Below are positions 44,392-53,505 of a stretch of 64,000 bases of DNA, in pieces (the stretch's first letter is position 1; each line of letters opens with the position of its first letter). Position numbers and translations under genes: made by a program. Location: positions 106,769 through 170,768 of the forward strand of contig NZ_QKMR01000009.1 in assembly GCF_003208175.1 (NCBI RefSeq), in the 5' to 3' direction. This DNA comes from Ruminiclostridium sufflavum DSM 19573. GTDB taxonomy: Bacteria > Bacillota > Clostridia > Acetivibrionales > DSM-1351. The notes below the pieces were generated by a model. The model saw only the letters and a list, made by a program, of their open reading frames with translations, ran no database searches and had not been told where the DNA came from.

Positions 44392-45147
44392 ATGATAGAA
44401 GCATCAGATATATATAAGAGCTTTGATGGTAATGCCATATTAAAAGGAATATCCTTTCAAGTAAACAAAGGAGAGGTGGTTGCCATAATCGGACCGTCAG
44501 GCTCGGGGAAAAGCACACTTCTGAGATGCATAAATCTGCTGGAAAAGATTGATAGGGGCAGGATAACGGTAGAAAATGAAGTTATGGTTTCTACTAATGA
44601 TTCTGGAAAAGCAGTTTATGCAGATAAAAAAAATTTAAGAAAAATTCGTTTGAAGCTTGGACTGGTTTTTCAAAGCTTTAATTTGTTTCCGCATTTCAGT
44701 GTCATGCAAAATATAACAGATGCGCCTGTAAATGTGGCAGGAATAAGCAAGGATGAAGCCAGAAAAATTGCCCGGGAGCTTTTGGTTAAGATGGGACTTG
44801 AGGACAAGGCAGATGCATATCCCTGCAACCTTTCAGGCGGACAGTGTCAAAGGGTTGCAATAGCAAGGGCTCTTGCACTGAATCCGGATGTCCTGTTCTT
44901 TGACGAGCCTACCTCTGCCCTGGATCCCCAGCTGACAATGGAGGTTTTAAGGGTTATAAGAAAGCTTGCACAGGAGAACATGACTATGGTGGTGGTAACT
45001 CATGAAATGGGCTTTGCAAGGGAAGTAGCCGACAGAGTCATTTTTATGGATAATGGGGTTATAGTGGAAGAGGGGACTCCGGAGGAGGTTTTTAATAATC
45101 CGTCAAATGAGAAAACAAGAGCCTTTATTAAGGGTTTTGATAAATAG
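44392..45147 (+). CDS. Polar amino-acid ABC transporter ATP-binding protein
   Basis: 251 residues of the GlnQ/HisP type: Walker [17 protein letters not shown]-loop [11 protein letters not shown], signature [15 protein letters not shown], Walker [14 protein letters not shown] and H-loop VTHEMGF. It energises the importer encoded immediately upstream. Confidence 0.93.
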   Translation: MIEASDIYKSFDGNAILKGISFQVNKGEVVAIIGPSGSGKSTLLRCINLLEKIDRGRITVENEVMVSTNDSGKAVYADKKNLRKIRLKLGLVFQSFNLFPHFSVMQNITDAPVNVAGISKDEARKIARELLVKMGLEDKADAYPCNLSGGQCQRVAIARALALNPDVLFFDEPTSALDPQLTMEVLRVIRKLAQENMTMVVVTHEMGFAREVADRVIFMDNGVIVEEGTPEEVFNNPSNEKTRAFIKGFDK

Positions 45148-45246
45148 ATCAGGCTTTATGAAGCTTAAAAGTAACAAGTATGGTAAAAATTAACGCCTAC
45201 ACTGATAAAGTTCAATAAAAATGGAATAAATAGCTTTCTTATGGAC

Positions 45247-45270
45247 AAAATATTCCAGTCGGAATATTTT
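45247..45270. promoter_or_regulatory. Perfect palindrome upstream of rubrerythrin
   Basis: AAAATATTCC, four bases AGTC, then GGAATATTTT: ten-base perfect arms, about 40 bases before the start codon. No U-run follows directly, so an operator or leader hairpin is favoured over a terminator. Confidence 0.55.
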
Positions 45271-45308
45271 GATATTTTGCCAATAAAAATTGTGTAGGGA
45301 GGATATTC

Positions 45309-45893
45309 ATGGGAAAGCTAGCGGGAACAAAGACTTCTGAGAACCTTGCAAGAGCGTTTGCAGGTGAGTCACAGGCAAGAAACAGGTATTTATTTTTTGC
45401 GGAATATGCAAAGCACGAGGGACATAGAGCTCTTGAGCAGCAGTTTTTGCTGATTGCAGGCAATGAGCTTGCTCATGCAAAGGTATTTTATGATTTTTTA
45501 ACAGACGGAATGGGCAGCGGAACAAGCAATGTAAATGTAAATGCAGGATATCCATTTGAACTGGGTGATACACTGTCAAATTTAAAAGCATCGGCTGAGG
45601 GGGAGAAAGAGGAACATTCAGTTATATATCCTGCTTTTGCGGATGTTGCAAAGCAGGAAAACTTTCCGGCAATAGAGACAGCCTTCAGGATGATAGCAAA
45701 TATAGAAAAAGAGCATGAACAAAAGTTTAACCAGCTCAAGACTGATTTGGAGCAGCAAACCCTGTACCAGAAGAAACAGCCTGTGCAGTGGTTATGTACA
45801 AACTGCGGTCACATACATCAGGGTACGGATGCACCCGGAATCTGTCCGGTATGCAAGCACCCTCAGGGCTGGTTTGAACAGAAGACATCCTGA
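45309..45893 (+). CDS. rbr: Rubrerythrin
   Basis: 194-residue non-haem iron peroxidase that reduces hydrogen peroxide in anaerobes. Ferritin-like diiron domain first (AFAGESQARNRY, NELAHAK, NIEKEHEQ), then a C-terminal rubredoxin-like Fe(Cys)4 site (CTNCG and CPVCKH). Ribosome site GGAGG about 7 bases upstream. A perfect palindrome precedes it and a strong terminator follows at 45961, so it is a single-gene unit. Confidence 0.93.
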   Translation: MGKLAGTKTSENLARAFAGESQARNRYLFFAEYAKHEGHRALEQQFLLIAGNELAHAKVFYDFLTDGMGSGTSNVNVNAGYPFELGDTLSNLKASAEGEKEEHSVIYPAFADVAKQENFPAIETAFRMIANIEKEHEQKFNQLKTDLEQQTLYQKKQPVQWLCTNCGHIHQGTDAPGICPVCKHPQGWFEQKTS

Positions 45894-45960
45894 TAATGTT
45901 CCATAAGGACTGGATTATGCATGTTTACTGACGTTAAACAAGTCTAAAGGACATAAGTAT

Positions 45961-46000
45961 AAAAGCCATATTGGGCAGGAGTCTGCTCAGTGTGGTTTTT
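45961..46000 (+). terminator. Rho-independent terminator after rubrerythrin
   Basis: An 18-pair stem (several G-U) from AAAAGCCATATTGGGCAG and CTGCTCAGTGTGGTTTTT with a four-base loop; the U-run is part of the lower stem. Confidence 0.75.
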
Positions 46001-46016
46001 ATTATTGAAGCGACTG

Positions 46017-46056
46017 AAGTCAATTGCGGTTGAGGCCTTAGCGGTGATATTTATAT
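46017..46056 (+). repeat. Dispersed repeat, left-end fragment
   Basis: GAAGTCAATTGCGGTTGAGG then CCTTAGCGGTGATAT, matching the left half of copies A and B. Confidence 0.5.
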
Positions 46057-46091
46057 ATCTGTCAAATTATGCTGCAATTTGGTTCTTAATA

Positions 46092-46120
46092 TTGATATTA
46101 TACAAATATAATATTATAAT
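46092..46120 (+). promoter_or_regulatory. Promoter TTGATA-N17-TATAAT
   Basis: TTGATA at 46092-46097, a 17-base spacer and TATAAT at 46115-46120. The predicted +1, near 46127, falls inside the palindrome that follows. Confidence 0.7.
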
Positions 46121-46141
46121 AATTATTACCAGGTAATAATT
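46121..46141. promoter_or_regulatory. FapR-like operator
   Basis: Arms AATTATTACC and GGTAATAATT around a single A, a perfect 21-base palindrome. Its core ATTATTACC/GGTAATAAT resembles the FapR site (TTAGTACC half-sites), with T for G at one position per arm. It abuts the -10 box and covers the predicted start site, as expected for a repressor controlled by malonyl-CoA. Confidence 0.55.
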
Positions 46142-46239
46142 AAATGTGCTGCCGCTGCTGAACAACTGGTTATAGAATATTATATATTAATGCTCTTATA
46201 ATTATTAGCCGGATTCGAAATATTTAGGAGATTACATTC

Positions 46240-48069
46240 ATGAAGAAAAAAGGAGTCGCATTATCCGTTAAAAATGGCAGAAAAACGGTAACCGGTTTAG
46301 GCTATTACGAATGTATGCAGGTTGAAAACTTTAAGGAATTGATTCGGAATAGCATTGCGAAGTTCCAAAGTAAGCCTGCATTCAGATTTAAAAGAGATAA
46401 TGCTGTTGCAGAGAAAACTTATATTGAATTTGGTAAAGAAATTGATGCACTTGGTACAGCACTGCACAGCTTGGGCTTGAAAAACAAAAGAATTGCAATT
46501 ATAGGTGAAAACAGGTATGAATGGGCCTTGAGCTTTTTTTCCATAGTAAATGGAACAGGAATTGCGGTTCCATTGGACAAGCATCTTCCTCAGCTTGAGA
46601 TTGAAAATCTCATAAGAAGAGGAAAGGTTGATGCTGTTTTCTACAGCAATCACTTTAATAAGGAGATGCTTGAGCTTTCAGGCAGGAATACAGGTATTGC
46701 ACAGTTTATTTCTATGGACAGGCTTGAAGGAAACCCTCCTGAAAATTTTATCAGCATTAAAGAGCTGATGGAGAAGGGTAAAAAGCTGCTGGCTTCAGGA
46801 GATAAGAGCTTTACCGATGCTGAAATCAATCAGGAGGAGCTGTCTGTACTGCTTTTTACTTCGGGCACCACAAGCATGTCAAAAGGAGTTAAGCTGAACC
46901 AGAGAAATATATGCTCTAATGTCAGCGCTATTACATCAGTTATCAGGGTTTATCCAACGGATGTGCATTTGTCTGTTCTGCCGCTGCATCATACCTTTGA
47001 GCTTTCGGCGGGAATGGTTTTTATGCTTAATAACGGAGTGTGTATTGCATACAGTGAAGGGATAAAGCATATAGCAAAAAATTTAAAGGAGTTCAGGGTT
47101 ACCGTACTTGTTGTGGTGCCGGCAATTTTGGAGGCAGTCTATAAAAAGGTACAGGAAGGTATAAGAAAGTCAGGAAAGGAAAGGCAGGTTCTGGCTGCAG
47201 CTAAGCTTTCAAGTGCCTTGCGGTCAATTGGAATAGATTTGAGAAAAAAATTCTTTAAGAAGATTCTGGCACAGATAGGGCCTGACCTGAGACTTGCTGT
47301 TTCGGGTGCTGCTCCCATCGGCAAGGAGATAATTTACGGGTTTGACATGCTGGGACTGAATGTTATACAGGGCTATGGCCTCACAGAGACTTCACCTGTG
47401 GTTGCATTAAATAATGATTTTTATAATAAAGCAGGTACTATCGGGCAACCTATGAAGGGTATAGAAGTAGCTATAGACAGTCCGGATGAAAACGGCATGG
47501 GTGAGATTATTACAAAGGGCCCCCATGTCATGATGGGATATTATGAGGATGAGCCTGCTACAAAAGAAGCAATAGACAGCTATGGCTGGTTTCATACCGG
47601 GGATTTGGGCATTATAGATGATGAAGGCTTTATAACCATAACAGGAAGAGCTAAGTCAATGATTGTTCTCAATAACGGCAAAAAGGCGTTCCCGGAAGAG
47701 TATGAAATACTGCTGAATAATATTGATGAAGTAAAGGAAGCCTTTGTTTGGGGGAATACAGCACCGGACGGAGATATTCAGGTCTGTGCAAAGCTTGTGC
47801 TTGATAAAAATAAACTAAAGGAAAAGTATGGTACTGAGCCGGAGGATTCTGTACTGGCAGATATTTTGCAGAAGGAAATTAAAAATATCAATCAGGAATT
47901 GCCCCAGTATAAAATAATAAGATACTTTGTTATCAGCTATGAGGAGCTGATAAAGACAACTACTTTAAAAATAAAAAGGCCGATGGAATATAAGAAAATA
48001 ACTGGGCTGCTGGATGCATTAAACATAAATATAAGGAAGATAAACGGTACAAATATAGATGGCTTCTGA
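46240..48069 (+). CDS. AMP-forming acyl ligase (long-chain acyl-CoA synthetase-like)
   Basis: 609-residue member of the ANL superfamily that activates a carboxylic acid, probably fatty, as acyl-AMP and likely transfers it to CoA or a carrier. Seen: LLFTSGTTSMSKGVKLNQRN (P-loop), GYGLTETSPV, GWFHTGDLG and GRAKSMIVLNNGKKAFPEE with the hinge, then KIKRPMEY carrying the C-terminal lysine region. ATG 46240 has AGGAG 9 bases upstream. It has its own promoter with a FapR-like operator, which supports a role in lipid metabolism. It might also feed acyl groups to the lipopeptide NRPS, but that protein has its own ligase domain. Confidence 0.87.
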   Translation: MKKKGVALSVKNGRKTVTGLGYYECMQVENFKELIRNSIAKFQSKPAFRFKRDNAVAEKTYIEFGKEIDALGTALHSLGLKNKRIAIIGENRYEWALSFFSIVNGTGIAVPLDKHLPQLEIENLIRRGKVDAVFYSNHFNKEMLELSGRNTGIAQFISMDRLEGNPPENFISIKELMEKGKKLLASGDKSFTDAEINQEELSVLLFTSGTTSMSKGVKLNQRNICSNVSAITSVIRVYPTDVHLSVLPLHHTFELSAGMVFMLNNGVCIAYSEGIKHIAKNLKEFRVTVLVVVPAILEAVYKKVQEGIRKSGKERQVLAAAKLSSALRSIGIDLRKKFFKKILAQIGPDLRLAVSGAAPIGKEIIYGFDMLGLNVIQGYGLTETSPVVALNNDFYNKAGTIGQPMKGIEVAIDSPDENGMGEIITKGPHVMMGYYEDEPATKEAIDSYGWFHTGDLGIIDDEGFITITGRAKSMIVLNNGKKAFPEEYEILLNNIDEVKEAFVWGNTAPDGDIQVCAKLVLDKNKLKEKYGTEPEDSVLADILQKEIKNINQELPQYKIIRYFVISYEELIKTTTLKIKRPMEYKKITGLLDALNINIRKINGTNIDGF

Positions 48070-48086
48070 CCATTGTAATAATTTTA

Positions 48087-48116
48087 TTGGAAAAATTTAT
48101 ATAATTATAGTATTAT
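48087..48116 (+). promoter_or_regulatory. Possible promoter of engB
   Basis: TTGGAA at 48087-48092 and TATTAT at 48111-48116, an 18-base spacer. Confidence 0.4.
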
Positions 48117-48122
48117 AACTAT

Positions 48123-48152
48123 ACAAATGCTTTGTTTACAAATGCTTTGTTT
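48123..48152 (+). repeat. Tandem duplication in the engB leader
   Basis: ACAAATGCTTTGTTT twice in direct succession, 15 bases each, exact. Confidence 0.85.
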
Positions 48153-48225
48153 AAAAAATTTTGCTTGGAAAATCGGGGCAGCAGCATATATAACAGCAAT
48201 TTGAAAAAATGAAAGGAACAACGAT

Positions 48226-48948
48226 ATGATAATAAAAAATGCAGAACATGAAATTACAGCTGTAAAGCCAAACCAGTATCCTGTGACAGGATTTCCGGAG
48301 GTGGCTTTTGTAGGCAGGTCAAACGTGGGTAAATCCTCTATCATAAATACCCTGCTGAATAGGAAAAATCTCGCAAGGGTGGGTCAGACTCCCGGCAAGA
48401 CCAGACAAATCAATTTCTTTATTGTTAATAATAATTTCTATCTGGTAGATCTGCCGGGATATGGATTTGCAAATGTTTCAAAGGAAATGAAGGCTTCATG
48501 GGAAAATATTATAGAAACATATCTGTATTCAAGAAAGCAGAATCACCTGAAATTGGTGGTAATGCTGGTGGATATCAGACATTCTCCCAGCAAGGATGAT
48601 ATAATTATGCATCAGTGGATTAAGGGGTTTGGAATGAAGTCCTTAATTGTTGCGACAAAGGCTGATAAAATATCAAGATCACAAATAAATGTCAGGCTTA
48701 ATGATATCAGAAAAGTGCTTCAACTGGATAAAGCCACAAAAATCATACCCTTTTCATCAGAAAAGAGAACCGGAAAGGATGAAGTCCTTGAGGAAATAAG
48801 CCTGTCAATGGGTGAAGCTTCAATTGAAGCAGCTGAAAGCTCAAGGAGAATCAGCTGTCAAGATGAGAAAGAACTTGATGAGCTTGTTGAGCTGGACAGG
48901 CTTGGAGAGGAAGAAGAGCCGGAAGAATTGGCTGAACCGGCGGAATAG
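48226..48948 (+). CDS. engB: Ribosome-biogenesis GTPase EngB/YsxC
   Basis: Essential GTPase needed for maturation of the large ribosomal subunit. G-motifs: GRSNVGKSSIINTL (G1), VDLPGYGFA (G3) and TKADK (G4); the switch region has TPGKTRQINFF. At 240 residues it is longer than the typical 195-210; the extra 35-40 residues form an acidic Glu-rich tail (LGEEEEPEELAEPAE). AAAGGA lies upstream of ATG. Confidence 0.94.
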   Translation: MIIKNAEHEITAVKPNQYPVTGFPEVAFVGRSNVGKSSIINTLLNRKNLARVGQTPGKTRQINFFIVNNNFYLVDLPGYGFANVSKEMKASWENIIETYLYSRKQNHLKLVVMLVDIRHSPSKDDIIMHQWIKGFGMKSLIVATKADKISRSQINVRLNDIRKVLQLDKATKIIPFSSEKRTGKDEVLEEISLSMGEASIEAAESSRRISCQDEKELDELVELDRLGEEEEPEELAEPAE

Positions 48949-49064
48949 AAGAAGGCAGAATTGGCAGGGGTAGGTTTAAAAAGCACGCAAGACACAAAGA
49001 AATATGAAATAAAGGGCTTTGCAGGCTGAAAAGGCTTGTATATGATTATGGAGCAGTGACAAAT

Positions 49065-50324
49065 ATGGACATGGATAATAGCTATAAAAGTGAAGAAGAA
49101 AAGCTCAGAAAAAAACTGAGGAGTATGAGAATTATTGCAACCTCGCTGCTTATTTTAATGGCGGTTGTTTTTATAATATTCAGAAGATACGAGGACAGAG
49201 GCTTGTTTTTTTCATCTGTGGCAGCCTTTGCCGAAGCCTCCATGGTAGGAGCTCTTGCGGACTGGTTTGCAGTAGTAGCACTATTCAGGCATCCCTTGGG
49301 GCTTAGGATAATTCCGCATACTGCAATTATTCAGAATAATAAGCAGAGGATAGCAAAAGCATTATCAAATTTTGTGGTATCGAATTTCTTTACGCCTGAG
49401 ATTATCAAAGCCAAGCTGGACAAGATAAATATCTCCGAAAGAATATCCGGTTATATCCGGCAAAACAAGGCTGCAATTGCAAAGGCTGTTTCAAGCAGGC
49501 TTCCGGCTATTATTGATTCTGTTGCCGATGACAATAAGCTTGAGGAATATATAAAGCGTCAGCTTAGTTTAAAAATTGAAAAGCTGAAATTATATCCTGT
49601 GCTGGCGGAGGTTTTGAAGCCGGCGTTGGAGGCGGGGTACCATAAGCCTATTGTTAAAGGGCTGCTGAATTCTACATATAATTTTATCGGAGAAAATAAG
49701 GATAAGACAATGCTTGTTTTAGGGGGAATAAACAAAACCTTAACGATGCCTTTTATAGGTGATATTATTTACAGAAAGATTTTGGAATTTTTATATACAC
49801 AGGCCGATGAGCTTGACACAAATGAGGAGGTTGAGGTCAATAAGCTGCTGCTATCGGCTCTTCCGAAGCTTCTTGACGATATGCAGAATTCGCAGGAGCT
49901 TATCGAAAAGGGTGAGCTTCTGAAAAGCCAGCTTTTAAACTCAGAGTTATACTGTGAGCTTCAGGATAGGCTGGTTAATGCGGTGATTGATTTGAAAAGC
50001 TCCGTTATGTCGGATGAAGGCAGGCTGACTGAAAGGCTAAGCTCAATTTTAGACAGGCTTGTAGCAGAAATTAATGATAATAATACTCTTCAAGGGAGTA
50101 TTGATATTGCCGTAACAGATGTAATTGAAGGTGTTGTTTCCCAATACGGAAATAAGGTGGGAGAGCTCATATACGACACGATGGAAGGCTGGGAAACAAA
50201 TAGCATGGTTGAAAAAATTGAGGTTCAGGTCGGAGCCGATTTGCAGTATATAAGGATTAACGGTACTGTAATAGGCGGTCTTGCAGGACTTGCCATTCAT
50301 TTGCTGACGGTGTTTTTTTTCTGA
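49065..50324 (+). CDS. DUF445 family membrane protein
   Basis: About 419 residues. An N-terminal membrane segment (around residues 20-40) is followed by the family hallmark AEASMVGALADWFAVVALFRHPLG with IIPHTAIIQNNKQRIA. The middle is helical and charged, and a C-terminal hydrophobic helix (GGLAGLAIHLLTVFFF) closes the protein. This is the YheB/YjiN-like layout; function unknown in the family. Start uncertain: GGAG at 49050-49053 is 2 bases from GTG 49056 and 11 bases from ATG 49065. Confidence 0.8.
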   Translation: MDMDNSYKSEEEKLRKKLRSMRIIATSLLILMAVVFIIFRRYEDRGLFFSSVAAFAEASMVGALADWFAVVALFRHPLGLRIIPHTAIIQNNKQRIAKALSNFVVSNFFTPEIIKAKLDKINISERISGYIRQNKAAIAKAVSSRLPAIIDSVADDNKLEEYIKRQLSLKIEKLKLYPVLAEVLKPALEAGYHKPIVKGLLNSTYNFIGENKDKTMLVLGGINKTLTMPFIGDIIYRKILEFLYTQADELDTNEEVEVNKLLLSALPKLLDDMQNSQELIEKGELLKSQLLNSELYCELQDRLVNAVIDLKSSVMSDEGRLTERLSSILDRLVAEINDNNTLQGSIDIAVTDVIEGVVSQYGNKVGELIYDTMEGWETNSMVEKIEVQVGADLQYIRINGTVIGGLAGLAIHLLTVFFF

Positions 50325-50579
50325 AAGGTAAATAATTAACAGATGGAGAACGAAGGTTATTCATCTGTTAGCTTGGGTTCCGGGCTAAAGGCTGCTAACG
50401 TTAAAAACAGCTTTCTTTTCAGTCTGATTTTACTTCCGGGCCGTTTGGTCTGGATTTAAAATATGTGTTTTAAAATAATTCCCCGGGGTATATATATAAT
50501 CATCGCCGCAAAGCCAAATAATAAGCGGTTGAGAACACTAACCAATATAAATTATTATATATTACAGGAGGATTTGATA
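50325..50579 (+). other. Leader of reverse rubrerythrin
   Basis: Contains an eight-base perfect hairpin AACAGATG/CATCTGTT (50338-50369) without a U-run and a TATAAT at 50495-50500 lacking a clear -35. AGGAGG at 50566-50571 decides the downstream start. Confidence 0.35.
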
Positions 50580-51128
50580 ATGAAAAAATTTGTTTGTTCA
50601 GTTTGTGGCTATGTACATTCAGGAGATACTGCTCCGGACAATTGCCCTCAATGCAAGGCTCCAAAGGAGAAATTTGTTGAACAGAAGGAAACTTCAGCTG
50701 CTTTTGCAGATGAACATAGAATAGGTGTTGCTCAGGGTGTTGATGCTGAAGTATTGGAAGGCTTGAAAGCAAATTTCATGGGAGAATGCACAGAGGTTGG
50801 AATGTATCTTGCTATGGCAAGACAGGCTGAACGTGAAGGCTATCCCGAAATAGGAGCTTTCTATAAGCTTGCTGCATGGGAAGAAGCCGAGCATGCTGCA
50901 AAGTTTGCCGAGCTGCTGGGAGAGGTTGTTTATCCAGATACAAAGAAGAATCTTCAGTTGAGAGCGGAAGCAGAGCATGGTGCCTGTCAGGGCAAGAAGG
51001 ATCTTGCTACAAGAGCAAAACAGCTCAACTACGATGCGATCCATGACACAGTTCATGAGATGTGTAAGGACGAAGCCAGACACGGCGCAGGCTTCAGAGG
51101 CCTTTTGAAGAGATATTTCGGTGAATAA
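50580..51128 (+). CDS. Reverse rubrerythrin (rubredoxin domain first)
   Basis: 182-residue peroxide-scavenging protein with reversed domain order: N-terminal Fe(Cys)4 rubredoxin ([15 protein letters not shown]) then the diiron four-helix domain ([38 protein letters not shown]). This type is known from clostridia, where it acts as an NADH-linked peroxidase and is induced by oxygen. ATG 50580 has AGGAGG 8 bases upstream; an earlier in-frame start at 50463 would add 39 non-homologous residues. Confidence 0.92.
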   Translation: MKKFVCSVCGYVHSGDTAPDNCPQCKAPKEKFVEQKETSAAFADEHRIGVAQGVDAEVLEGLKANFMGECTEVGMYLAMARQAEREGYPEIGAFYKLAAWEEAEHAAKFAELLGEVVYPDTKKNLQLRAEAEHGACQGKKDLATRAKQLNYDAIHDTVHEMCKDEARHGAGFRGLLKRYFGE

Positions 51129-51145
51129 AAATATAAAATGATATG

Positions 51146-51235
51146 AAAAAATACAATTCTTATTATCAGCAAAGTGTTGAATATAAAGGCTTACAGCTTT
51201 AGTTCACGAAACTGATTTTTGGAATTGTATTTTTT
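51146..51235. terminator. Bidirectional terminator between convergent genes
   Basis: A perfect 14-base pairing AAAAAATACAATTC / GAATTGTATTTTTT (51146-51159, 51222-51235) encloses a nested ATCAG/CTGAT stem. The A-run and U-run suit both strands: reverse rubrerythrin on plus and flippase on minus. Confidence 0.6.
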
Positions 51236-51281
51236 TGTGCATATATATTACCGACATTTTCAAATTTAAAATAAGGTTTAG

Positions 51282-52580
51282 CTACCTGCCTCTATTTGCA
51301 ATTTTTAAGGACAGTATCAATAAAAGGTTTGTTAATACCACACTTATAAGAGCTCCCTTCATATCATAAAACCGGACAAGGTAATATTGCAGCCCGAGAG
51401 CAAACGGAAGTATTGCTAATGTGGAAAGGCCTGTAAGCATTGCCCTTTTACTTCCTTCAATATTATAAACATATACATAAATCTGATATATGGTATATAA
51501 GGCAATGCCTAACGAGGAAAGGACTATGTAAATAAGGTTTAACTTATAATCCTGCCCGAACAGTAAAATAAAAATTATTGTTAAAAGCCCTGAGCCAATC
51601 ATGACTGCAGCTATAATAACCGGAATATATCTCCTGATACTTTTTACAAGTCCTCTGTGATTTGCCTTTGCTAAAAATGGCAAAAAAACAACCAGAAATA
51701 CTTCATAAAATAAAACTGAAAAAATATTTTTGACGAAGCCCTGATATGCATTGTAAACTCCCACAGTTGAAGAGCTGCAAAAATAATTTACAAAAAATAA
51801 ATCACTTGAAAAGGTAACTCCGCCAAGAAACATACTCAATATATTGCTAAAGCTATAAATATAAACCTTTTTAATGCCTGACAGGCTTATTTTACATATC
51901 TTGAAAATTTTTGCTCTTGTCAGGGCAAGGGCTGTAAAAACCAAGTGAGAAATTATCAAGCTGTAGACGTAGATTTCAAAACTTTTTATATTAAGTACAA
52001 AAAAGCAAATTATTATAAGCACAAGATTAATAACAGCCGAAAAAAGCTTAAAAAGGCATATTGAGTTGAACTTTCTATGCCCTCTCAGATAGGACTCACT
52101 GATTGTACTCAGGCTTAAAAAAATTGTAAGCAGGATAGCCAATTGCCATTCATTAAAAGGAATATTGAATTGCTTTAAAATCAGTTTATTTATAAAAAGC
52201 AATGATATTGAAAATACAGGAATAGATATAAGGCTGCCTAAAGCAGCTATACTCATTAGTTCCTTCCTGTCCTTAGCATCACTTTCGGGCAGAAACTTGT
52301 ACATTGCACTGTGAACCGCTAAAATCATGGGAACAAATAGTAAATACGCAATATTGCTGATTACTCCTGTACGCCCGAATTGTGACGGAGTGAGGGTTCT
52401 TGCAGTCAGTACTATTATAATGGTCGTAATCAAATAAACAATAACCTTAAAGAAAAAGACCCTATTAATACTGGTTAAAAAATCTCTGTAATCAGAGTTG
52501 CTTATGATATGCTTTAATTTAGTATTTTCTAAGATTTTTTCCCTAAAGAGCATATATACTTTTGAAGCTTTAGTGTTCAT
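51282..52580 (-). CDS. Wzx-type polysaccharide flippase
   Basis: 432-residue polytopic protein of the MOP/polysaccharide-exporter superfamily with about 12 to 14 membrane segments and the early motif TPSQFGRTGVISN (family: LGPE.YG). It would translocate lipid-linked sugar units across the membrane. ATG 52580 is 6 bases from GAGGAG; the ATG just before it is 3 bases away. Last gene of a four-gene minus-strand surface-glycan operon, 24 bases after the glycosyltransferase. Confidence 0.85.
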   Translation of the reverse strand: MNTKASKVYMLFREKILENTKLKHIISNSDYRDFLTSINRVFFFKVIVYLITTIIIVLTARTLTPSQFGRTGVISNIAYLLFVPMILAVHSAMYKFLPESDAKDRKELMSIAALGSLISIPVFSISLLFINKLILKQFNIPFNEWQLAILLTIFLSLSTISESYLRGHRKFNSICLFKLFSAVINLVLIIICFFVLNIKSFEIYVYSLIISHLVFTALALTRAKIFKICKISLSGIKKVYIYSFSNILSMFLGGVTFSSDLFFVNYFCSSSTVGVYNAYQGFVKNIFSVLFYEVFLVVFLPFLAKANHRGLVKSIRRYIPVIIAAVMIGSGLLTIIFILLFGQDYKLNLIYIVLSSLGIALYTIYQIYVYVYNIEGSKRAMLTGLSTLAILPFALGLQYYLVRFYDMKGALISVVLTNLLLILSLKIANRGR

Positions 52581-52604
52581 CATTAACTCCTCAGGCTAAG
52601 GATT

Positions 52605-53495
52605 TCAATGTGTGTCTTTGCTTTCAGGCTTTCCTTTTAAAAACGATGTACGTATAAAATACCTCTGAAAAATTCTTAAATATAATGGAACTGCCAAAAG
52701 AAATATTACCAGTTTAGCTAATATATCGCCTTTAACCTTTTTCGAAAAATATTTGAGATTCTTTAATGCTTCCTCCAGCATATTTGAAACAGATATTTCA
52801 TGGGTGAGATGATAGCTTACCGCGGCATGGCTTTTTACAAACTTAATTTTTTGCTTATATAGGCGGTAGCCCAGTTCTAAATCCTCATAGCCCCATCCTT
52901 TGAAGTTTTCATCAAAAAGTCCGGCTTTAAGAAGGCTTTCACGCTCCAGCGATACATTTCCGGTATAAAAAACAATCCAAATAATAGGATTATACCGGAA
53001 AAAAAGTAATTTTCTCAGCAGCTTATCATGAGAATCAAATGCAATGGTTGCATTTGATTCCATGTCATCCAGAAAGCTGTAAAGCTCCTCCTGTGAAAGC
53101 ATCATTTTCTCAAGCTTGTATTCCATCATATGAATATCTTTTCTGTTTCCCAGCAGTATGCAGGGTTCCTTGTGCCCCTCAATATGCATTTTTACAAAAT
53201 TCCTGCAGGGAACCCTGTCATCATCAATAAATATTATTATTTCTCCCTTGGCCTTTTTGGCACCGAGGTTTCTTGAAGCTGAACGTCCTACATTTTTTTT
53301 CGATACTATCTCCGTAATAGGATAAGAAAAATTAATTTTACTATATGTATTTAAGGTTTCATCCTCGCAGCCGTCAAATACCAAGATTACTTCAACAGAA
53401 TTGTCCACTTGGCCTTCAAGTGCCTTTAGCACTGTATGAAGTCTGGAAATTCTGTCTTTTGTATTGATAACAATACTTGCTTTTATATAAGACAT
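52605..53495 (-). CDS. Family 2 glycosyltransferase
   Basis: 296 residues, GT-A fold. Seen: SIVINTKDRISRL at the nucleotide-sugar entry, GRSASRNLGAKKA, the metal-binding IDDDRVP and GWGYEDLELGYRLY near the acceptor site, then a C-terminal hydrophobic helix that probably ties it to the membrane. It adds a sugar during assembly of a surface glycan. It starts 10 bases after the upstream membrane-protein gene. Confidence 0.88.
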   Translation of the reverse strand: MSYIKASIVINTKDRISRLHTVLKALEGQVDNSVEVILVFDGCEDETLNTYSKINFSYPITEIVSKKNVGRSASRNLGAKKAKGEIIIFIDDDRVPCRNFVKMHIEGHKEPCILLGNRKDIHMMEYKLEKMMLSQEELYSFLDDMESNATIAFDSHDKLLRKLLFFRYNPIIWIVFYTGNVSLERESLLKAGLFDENFKGWGYEDLELGYRLYKQKIKFVKSHAAVSYHLTHEISVSNMLEEALKNLKYFSKKVKGDILAKLVIFLLAVPLYLRIFQRYFIRTSFLKGKPESKDTH

Positions 53496-53505
53496 AGAGC
53501 ACCTC

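Larger units (their letters stand above)
46001..46239 (+). other. Leader and promoter region of the ligase gene
   Basis: Together with the terminator just before it this is a gap of 346 bases. It holds a one-ended repeat copy at 46017-46056, a promoter at 46092-46120, a FapR-like palindrome at 46121-46141 and the ribosome site AGGAG at 46226-46230. Confidence 0.55.

Noticed and set aside
50338-50369. Terminator after the DUF445 gene
   Set aside because: Good hairpin, but no U-run follows it.
50545-50563. PerR box upstream of reverse rubrerythrin
   Set aside because: AT-rich and partly symmetric, but it does not align to TTATAATNATTATAA without a gap.
50463-50579. N-terminal extension of reverse rubrerythrin
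   Set aside because: The extra 39 residues are not family-like, and AGGAGG with correct spacing marks ATG 50580.
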